Positions 59,601-64,000 of a DNA stretch of 64,000 nt are shown here, piece after piece. Below the pieces are notes generated by a model. The model saw only the letters and a list, made by a program, of their open reading frames with translations. It had not been told where the DNA came from and made no database searches. How positions within the stretch are numbered: position 1 is the first letter of the stretch; each line of letters starts with the position of its first letter. The stretch spans positions 22,991 through 86,990 of the forward strand of contig NZ_JAGSHT010000028.1 in the NCBI RefSeq assembly GCF_019947135.1, given 5' to 3'. Origin of the DNA: Occultella gossypii (GTDB lineage: Bacteria; Actinomycetota; Actinomycetes; Actinomycetales; Beutenbergiaceae). The position numbers and the translations under genes are program-made.

Positions 59601-61039
59601 GCCAGCTCGTGCCCGCACCGGACGTCGCCCGAGAGATCGTCGCGCAGCTGCCCGACTGGTCCGAGGCCGCACCCGCCGGGTCGCCCACGTTCGCCGAGGC
59701 GTTCGCCGCCACCGCCCGCGCGCTGCGCGACGTGGAGATCGATGAGGACTCCTGGGCGCCCGACCGGCTGCCCCCGCACCTTCGGATGACGTTCCGGGTG
59801 CAGACCGACCGCGGCGCCACGCTCGCCGAGGGCAAGGACCTGGTGCTCCTGCAGCGCCAGCTGGCGCGCGAGTCCCGGGACGCGGTGCGCAGCGCGGTCC
59901 GTACGGCGCTCACCGAGGCGCAGGCGGCAGCGCCTCGTCCGGGCGCAGGGCCCGACGGCGAGGGCCGGCCGGGTGTCGACAGCCCCTCGGGTGGTCGCGG
60001 CCGGGTCACAATGCCCGACGGCGCAGGCGGGCCGGGCGGGCACGGCACCCCGGGTGGTCGAGGCCCGGGCAGGGCGCCCGGTGGGGCCGGCGGCTCGCAC
60101 TGGTCCGGCCGGGACGGCTCCCCACCCGGTCCGGGCGCGCCCGGGTTGACCCCTGGCCTGGCCGAGCAGACCGGCCTGACCACCTGGCCCGACCTCCCGG
60201 GCGGCCGCATCCCGGACACCGTGTCCTCCGTGGGGGCGGCGGGACTGGAGATCCGCGGCTACCCGGCCCTCGCGGACGAGCGCGGCGACGTCGCGCTCCG
60301 GGTGCTCGCGAACGCCCCCGACCAGGCGGTCAACCACCGCGCCGGCGTGCTGCGCCTACTCTACCTCGGCTCTGCCCTGGCGACCGGCCGGATCACTTCC
60401 CGGTGGTCCAGCGCCCAGTCGCTGGCCCTGGCGACGAGCCCGTACAAGAACACCGACGCCCTCGTCGCCGACCTCCAGATCGCCGCGATCTCGGCACTGG
60501 TGGCCGGCACCGACCTAGCCGGAGTCCGGGACCGGGCCGCGTTCGAGGCGCTCCTGGCACGCATCAAGCCGGCCCTGGAGGACGAGGTACTGCGCGTCGC
60601 GGAGCTCACGGTGCGGATCCTGACCGCGTCCCGGGAGCTGGAGGCAACGATCCGCTCCACCACGTCGATGGCCCTGCTGAACGTCCTCACCGACGTCCGT
60701 GACCAGCACGCAGCCCTGGTCCACCCGCACTTCCTGCGCGACACCCCGCCCGAGCACCTGGTGCACCTGCCCCGCTACCTGCGGGCCGCCGTCGTCCGGC
60801 TCGAGAAGGCGGCCGAGAACCCGAACCGGGACGCCGATCGCGCCTGGACCCTCGGCGAACTGCACGAGGCATGGTGGTCGACCACCCAGGCCGCGGCCCA
60901 CGACCCGGTGCGCACGGCCCGGCTCGCCGAGATCCGGTGGCAGCTCGAGGAATTGCGGGTCAGCTACTTCGCGCAGCAGCTGGGCACACCGAAAACCGTC
61001 TCGGACAAGCGGATCCGCAAGGCTCTCGCGGACGCCTGA
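56576..61039 (+). CDS. hrpA: ATP-dependent RNA helicase HrpA
   Basis: The 1487-residue protein is a DEAH-box RNA helicase. After a basic, Gly-rich tail of 115 residues, motifs are Walker A GETGSGKTTQIPK (about 155-167), IVDEAHERT, TSATID, LSGEREIRDAADALAEHL, TNVAETSLTVPGIRYVID, and QRAGRCGRV. The C-terminal half is the HrpA-type domain (DUF3418: LLRLLYLGSALATGRIT, AVVRLEKAAENPNRD). There is a Gly/Pro-rich insertion near residues 1120-1210 not usual in E. coli HrpA (about 1300 residues). It acts on RNA and on stalled ribosomes. The ATG at 56576 overlaps the acetyltransferase gene; a GTG nine bases later is an alternative. It is convergent with the LuxR-type gene, 7 bases apart. Confidence 0.94.
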   Translation: MGAVTEATDETGRTPRRRRPRRRRPGERGAEQGTTPANTGAGRPPDGGTGDGAQTRTAPPSDGEARRSGGGKASNGTQGSGGGRSSGRRPDGGGRRGHGASGGRTGGFRAPSPELLAKRRAALPTISYPAQLPVSARREEIADAIRDHQVVIVAGETGSGKTTQIPKICLELGRGVTGTIGHTQPRRIAARTVAERIAEELGVPLGGAVGYQVRFTDQVSETTLIKIMTDGILLAEIQRDPLLRRYDTIIVDEAHERTLNIDFLLGFLHQLLPKRPDLKVIVTSATIDSARFAEYFAQPQHTVPVVEVSGRTYPVDVRYRPLLADLGDELDGPLDDDAAPLPDEEAIDQNTAICRAADELMAEGSGDILVFLSGEREIRDAADALAEHLGPRYVAPGGARASAHAAGAVEVIPLYARLSAAEQHRVFEHHTTRRIVLATNVAETSLTVPGIRYVIDPGTARISRYSNRTKVQRLPIEPVSQASANQRAGRCGRVADGICIRLYSQRDYEGRPEYTEPEILRTSLASVILQMTALGLGDVAQFDFLDSPDSRAVKDGLQLLHELNAIEAESATSSSNQLTRVGRALAQLPIDPRLGRMLVEAGRLGCVREVMVIVAGLSVQDVRERPTEHQQAADEKHRRFADPTSDFLSLLKLWDYLKEQQGEMGSSAFRRLCRAEYLNFLRVREWQDVHTQLRQMAKPLGLESHHRGDATDPDRVHQALLSGLLSHVGSWDERRRDYVGARGTRFVIFPGSHLAKKNPAWIMAGELVETSRLFARTVARIKPEWAEPLAEHLVKRTYSEPYWSTKQGAAMVKEKVLLYGVPIVNERAVPLARVDGPLAREMFLRHALVEGEWRTHHAFFAENNRLLEEAQSLEARSRRRDLVIDSDGLFDFYDERIPEDVTTARHFDAWWKNARTEAPDLLSFTTQLLVPEADSLDADAFPDTWRQDDLTLPLTYQFEPGTEADGVTVHIPISVLNRVRPDGFDWMVPGLVDELAVATIRSLPKALRRQLVPAPDVAREIVAQLPDWSEAAPAGSPTFAEAFAATARALRDVEIDEDSWAPDRLPPHLRMTFRVQTDRGATLAEGKDLVLLQRQLARESRDAVRSAVRTALTEAQAAAPRPGAGPDGEGRPGVDSPSGGRGRVTMPDGAGGPGGHGTPGGRGPGRAPGGAGGSHWSGRDGSPPGPGAPGLTPGLAEQTGLTTWPDLPGGRIPDTVSSVGAAGLEIRGYPALADERGDVALRVLANAPDQAVNHRAGVLRLLYLGSALATGRITSRWSSAQSLALATSPYKNTDALVADLQIAAISALVAGTDLAGVRDRAAFEALLARIKPALEDEVLRVAELTVRILTASRELEATIRSTTSMALLNVLTDVRDQHAALVHPHFLRDTPPEHLVHLPRYLRAAVVRLEKAAENPNRDADRAWTLGELHEAWWSTTQAAAHDPVRTARLAEIRWQLEELRVSYFAQQLGTPKTVSDKRIRKALADA

Positions 61040-61046
61040 GCAGCCC

Positions 61047-63554
61047 TCAGCGGGCGCCGTCCTCCGCCGGCAGCAGTCCCATGAGCCGCCCGACGTTGAG
61101 GGCCTCCTCACGCGTCGAGACCGAGAACTTGCGGTAGATGCTCTGCAGCTGGCTCTTCACGGTGTTCGGAGAGACGTGCAATTGCGCGGCCAACCGCCGG
61201 GTCGCACGGGTGCTCTGCAGGTGTTGCAGCAGGACCTGCTCGCGGCCGGTGAGTCGCACCCGCATCGACGCCAGGCGGAGCCGGTCCCGTTGCTGGGCCA
61301 TCGCAGCGACGAACTCCGTCGAGGTCGGTTCGAGCGCGATCATCTCGGCCCGCTGGATCAGCGTGCCGAACGTCGAGATGCCGTGCATCGCGAACGGGAG
61401 CATGTTCCACGATCGGGCCGAGACCGCCAGGGCACGTTCCAGGTAGGACTCGGCCCGTTCCTCCTCGCCGAGCTCGAGAAGCCCGACGGTCGCCGCCACC
61501 AGCGTGGGCGTCCGGAAGCGCTGGAACGGGCTGGGCGAGGAGTCGTAGCTCGGCTGGAGCAGGTCGACCGCGTCCTGCGGCCGGCCGAGGGCGAGCAGGA
61601 TCCGGGCCCGCACGAGAATCTGCCTGGGCGCCTCCCATGACTTCGGCGGTGCGGCGTCGATCAGCGCGAGGGCTTGGTCGGGCTCGCCCGCGGCCGTGAG
61701 CAGGTCCGCCCGGGCACACAGCAGCAGGTCTCGCTCATATCCGGACAGGAGCCTCGGGTCCAGACGGGCCTGGAGCAGGTCGAGCGACTCCAGCCCCGCC
61801 AGGGGGGTGTTGGCCAGCACGTGGGCGAAGCCCTCGGCCTCGGCGCGCAGCACGTGCAGGACCAGTGGGTCGTCCACCTCGGTAACCCGGCGCAGCTCGT
61901 CCCAGGCCTGAGGCAGGTCGAGCACCCGCAGGCGGGCGAGCGCACGCGCCAACGAAGCCGGCGCCCCAGGCCCTTGCTCGGCACCCACCTGCGGTTCATC
62001 GGCCCGGTGGGCAGTCTGTGGTCGTTCGAGCACACCGGCCGCCAAGGTCGACAGGGCTCGCGCGTACCGGGCCGCGAACGTGTCGTACCGGGTACCGGCC
62101 AGCTCCGCTGCCCTGCTGAAGTCGCGCAGCGCCGCGCGGATGTCACCGACGGACAACTCGGTCAGGCCCGCCTGGGTGAAGGCGGACACCCCGAGGGGTG
62201 CGGGCGGCGCGGACGACAACGCGTCCATCGCGTCGCGGTGCGCGGCGAGCGCGTCCCGGTGACGTCCCTCCGCCCTCGCGATGGCACCGCGAGTGGTCGC
62301 GGTCGCCGCGATCGTCGTGGCGGCCTCGGCGTCGACCTTCGTCGTGGCCGAATCCAGCAGAGCGGTGGCGTATCGCCGCTCCGCGGGGGTGACGTGTCCG
62401 CTGTGGCCCTCATGGGTGATGTCCGCGATGGCCCGGGCGTGGCCGATGAGAAGTCGGCCATCCTGGCGCCGTGACCTGGCCGCGCGATCCATGGTCGTCC
62501 GGATCCGGTCGGCGGGGAGCTCGCCGAGGTCGAGCCAGTGCGTGCTCAGCAGGTCGGCCAACCGCTCGTGCTGTCCGTAGGTGTCGAAGAGGTCGATGGC
62601 CAGGTCGAGCCGGTCCTCGGCCGCGAAGAAGTCGACCAGGCGGGCGAGCACGGGATCGAACCGGGGGGCGTCGAGTTCGACGAGGGCCTGCCGTCGGAGA
62701 CCGCCGCTCAACGAGGGCGTGAAGACCAGGCGGGCCGCGAAGACGTCCTCGTCGAGGGCCAGCACGAGGCCGAGGTCGCGCATCGCCCGGATGGTCCGCA
62801 CGGCCGCTCGGCCCGGCCAGACACGATCGACCAGGTCGATCGTGAACGTCTCGAGCAGACTGCACAGGAGCACGACGTCCCACGGATCGCTGGCGCCCAC
62901 ACCGCCCCCGGCCGCCGCCCGGAAGGTGTCACCCATGGCGTCCACCACGCGTTCGACGATGTCGTCACCGGTCCCGACGGCCTGCAGTGCGGCGACGGCG
63001 AGCAGCGGAACGCCGCCGGACACCTCCTGGATGCACGCGGCGGCCTCGGCCGTGAGCTCGATCCCTCGCTGAACGGCGAGCTGGGCGAGCTCGTCAGATG
63101 TGAAGCACAGCTCTCGGGCGCGCATCACCGCCGTGGCTCGCAGCATCTCGAGTTCCGGGTCGATGCGGCCGTTCCAGTGCGTGCCACCAAGGATCATGAC
63201 GCGGATGTCGGGCGAACGACCCAGTAGGTCCACCACTTCGCGCAAACGCTCGCGGTCCCGGGTGTACTCCGGCTCCCGGAGCACCAGGGTGGCTGGTCGT
63301 GGGTCCTGACGGGCCGACTCCACGAGTTGGGGCCAATCCGAGCGCCCGGGCTCCAACCAGTACAACGACCGATCGGTGGTGTTGGCCCATGCTCGAACCA
63401 GGGTCGACTTGCCCGCGCCCACCTGCGCCCAGATCACCGACACCCGGGCCTCGGACAACGCGGCCAGGCGTGCGATGAGGCGGTCTCTGTGCAGGATCAG
63501 ACGGTCCGGTAATGCGATGGTCCACTCCGGCCTGCCCTGCCGGTCCCCTGTCAT
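61047..63554 (-). CDS. LuxR-family ATPase-containing regulator (MalT/LAL-like)
   Basis: The 835-residue protein has a Walker A motif VIWAQVGAGKSTLVRAW near residues 40-55, a STAND-type ATPase region (SVIWAQVGAGKS to the acid TLVLREPEY), a winged-helix/TPR region of about 450 residues and a C-terminal HTH (VRLTGREQVLLQHLQSTRATRRLAAQLHVSPNTVKSQLQSIYRKFSVSTREEALNVGRLMGLL). The shape matches large MalT/LAL regulators that bind ATP and a ligand. The HTH resembles that of the LuxR-type protein at 45323. It lies downstream of the partial LPXTG gene and hairpin at 63744, the same order as at 40905-46945. Confidence 0.9.
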   Translation of the reverse strand: MTGDRQGRPEWTIALPDRLILHRDRLIARLAALSEARVSVIWAQVGAGKSTLVRAWANTTDRSLYWLEPGRSDWPQLVESARQDPRPATLVLREPEYTRDRERLREVVDLLGRSPDIRVMILGGTHWNGRIDPELEMLRATAVMRARELCFTSDELAQLAVQRGIELTAEAAACIQEVSGGVPLLAVAALQAVGTGDDIVERVVDAMGDTFRAAAGGGVGASDPWDVVLLCSLLETFTIDLVDRVWPGRAAVRTIRAMRDLGLVLALDEDVFAARLVFTPSLSGGLRRQALVELDAPRFDPVLARLVDFFAAEDRLDLAIDLFDTYGQHERLADLLSTHWLDLGELPADRIRTTMDRAARSRRQDGRLLIGHARAIADITHEGHSGHVTPAERRYATALLDSATTKVDAEAATTIAATATTRGAIARAEGRHRDALAAHRDAMDALSSAPPAPLGVSAFTQAGLTELSVGDIRAALRDFSRAAELAGTRYDTFAARYARALSTLAAGVLERPQTAHRADEPQVGAEQGPGAPASLARALARLRVLDLPQAWDELRRVTEVDDPLVLHVLRAEAEGFAHVLANTPLAGLESLDLLQARLDPRLLSGYERDLLLCARADLLTAAGEPDQALALIDAAPPKSWEAPRQILVRARILLALGRPQDAVDLLQPSYDSSPSPFQRFRTPTLVAATVGLLELGEEERAESYLERALAVSARSWNMLPFAMHGISTFGTLIQRAEMIALEPTSTEFVAAMAQQRDRLRLASMRVRLTGREQVLLQHLQSTRATRRLAAQLHVSPNTVKSQLQSIYRKFSVSTREEALNVGRLMGLLPAEDGAR

Positions 63555-63743
63555 TGAGTTCTGCGCCCCCTACCCGATAGTGACAACACAACAGGCCGAT
63601 CCCGAGTCACCGGAATCTCTTTCAACAGCGACGGCCGCGCTCTCGCATGCCGTTTCCCCAGTGCCCCTGACCAGCCGAGCACACTCCCCGAATGCACTCT
63701 ATCGCGGGCCAGATGCGGCCGGTCCGCGTGTGGATCGAGGTCC

Positions 63744-63775
63744 GCCCCGGACCCCTGGCGACAGGGGTCCGGGGC
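63744..63775 (-). terminator. Strong hairpin after the partial LPXTG gene
   Basis: GCCCCGGACCCCT (63744-63756) pairs exactly with AGGGGTCCGGGGC (63763-63775) around a 6-base loop, giving 13 GC-rich pairs. It lies 42 bases after the stop of the LPXTG gene on the minus strand and before the LuxR-type gene, so it probably ends the surface gene's transcript. Confidence 0.75.
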
Positions 63776-63816
63776 GAGGTCCGGCTACCAATGCAGGCTA
63801 GCCGGCCTCGGATTCC

Positions 63817-64000
63817 TCAGTGGGTTCGTGCGCGGTGACGGGTGACCGCCACGAGCAGTGCTCCGCCGAGGAGGGTGAGTAGTCCGGCACCGATGGCCAG
63901 GTTGGTCAGGCCGTTAGCTCCGGTGTCCGGCAGCTGTGCACCCGGGTCGTCCGGGGGCAGCAGCGGTGCGCAGGCGTCGCCGGTGAGGTCGGTGGAGTTG
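63817..64000 (-). CDS. LPXTG-anchored surface protein, C-terminal end (runs off window)
   Basis: Only the last 61 residues are visible. They end with the sorting signal LPDTG, a hydrophobic helix (TNLAIGAGLLTLLGGALLVAVT) and the basic tail RHRART. A sortase would cut in LPDTG and bind the protein to the cell wall. Upstream, a cysteine (GDACAPLLPPDD) and a Pro/Asp-rich spacer precede the signal. The main domains lie beyond base 64000. The gene is followed by a hairpin and then the large LuxR-type gene. Confidence 0.8.
   Translation of the reverse strand, partial: NSTDLTGDACAPLLPPDDPGAQLPDTGANGLTNLAIGAGLLTLLGGALLVAVTRHRARTH

Overview
The window is high-GC DNA, densely coding, and free of tRNA, rRNA, insertion-sequence or phage genes that I can recognise. 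Several genes point to an actinobacterium, probably in the order Micrococcales: a mycothiol-dependent formaldehyde dehydrogenase, the histidine phosphatase/DUF3090/SCO1664 trio, a paired citrate synthase and HTH-citrate synthase, a DUF222/HNH endonuclease of the 13E12 type, LPXTG surface proteins, and TANNNT boxes 6-8 bases before start codons that imply leaderless mRNAs. The family assignment is inference; I cannot name the species.

Bases 1-16964 are mostly housekeeping. metF and metE (minus strand) lie behind a SAM-I riboswitch and an 11-codon upstream ORF that overlaps the metF start. Then come a cytochrome b561, an ABC-2 exporter pair, formaldehyde detoxification (mycothiol dehydrogenase plus a metallo-beta-lactamase-fold hydrolase), two divergent citrate synthase genes around palindromic operators, a 3-hydroxyisobutyryl-CoA hydrolase, the phosphatase/DUF3090/SCO1664 trio, a membrane protein/GntR pair divergent from a leaderless gene, a two-component system and a membrane-anchored endonuclease/exonuclease/phosphatase-fold protein.

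Bases 17083-38349 hold two carbohydrate-uptake loci. The first reads leftward from a promoter at about 26860-26886, which carries tandem LacI-type operators. Its order is a Tat-exported protein, a polysaccharide pyruvyl transferase-family protein, LplB-type and LplC-type permeases, a Tat/lipoprotein binding protein, a LacI regulator and a Bcr/CflA-type exporter. The second reads leftward from 37122: hydroxyacid dehydrogenase, two permeases, binding protein and an alpha/beta hydrolase, with a divergent LacI gene and two operators between. An L-rhamnose mutarotase and a lipase maturation factor-like gene sit between the loci. Three paralogous membrane-anchored beta-propeller proteins of unrecognised function flank the second locus.

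Bases 39884-64000 carry surface and regulatory genes. A lipoprotein precedes a 1408-residue LPXTG protein with eight tandem repeats, which is followed by a hairpin and a LuxR-type regulator. The same order (LPXTG gene, hairpin, LuxR-type regulator) recurs on the minus strand at 61047-64000. Between them are a NERD/helicase gene and an acetyltransferase gene, each broken by a -1 frameshift at a G run, a sugar isomerase-like gene, the DUF222/HNH gene, a J-domain/NERD-like fusion, a chloramphenicol acetyltransferase-like gene, two more acetyltransferases and hrpA.

No single dramatic new system stands out. The most original leads are the riboswitch/upstream-ORF arrangement at metF, the three-member propeller family and the repeated LPXTG/LuxR module.
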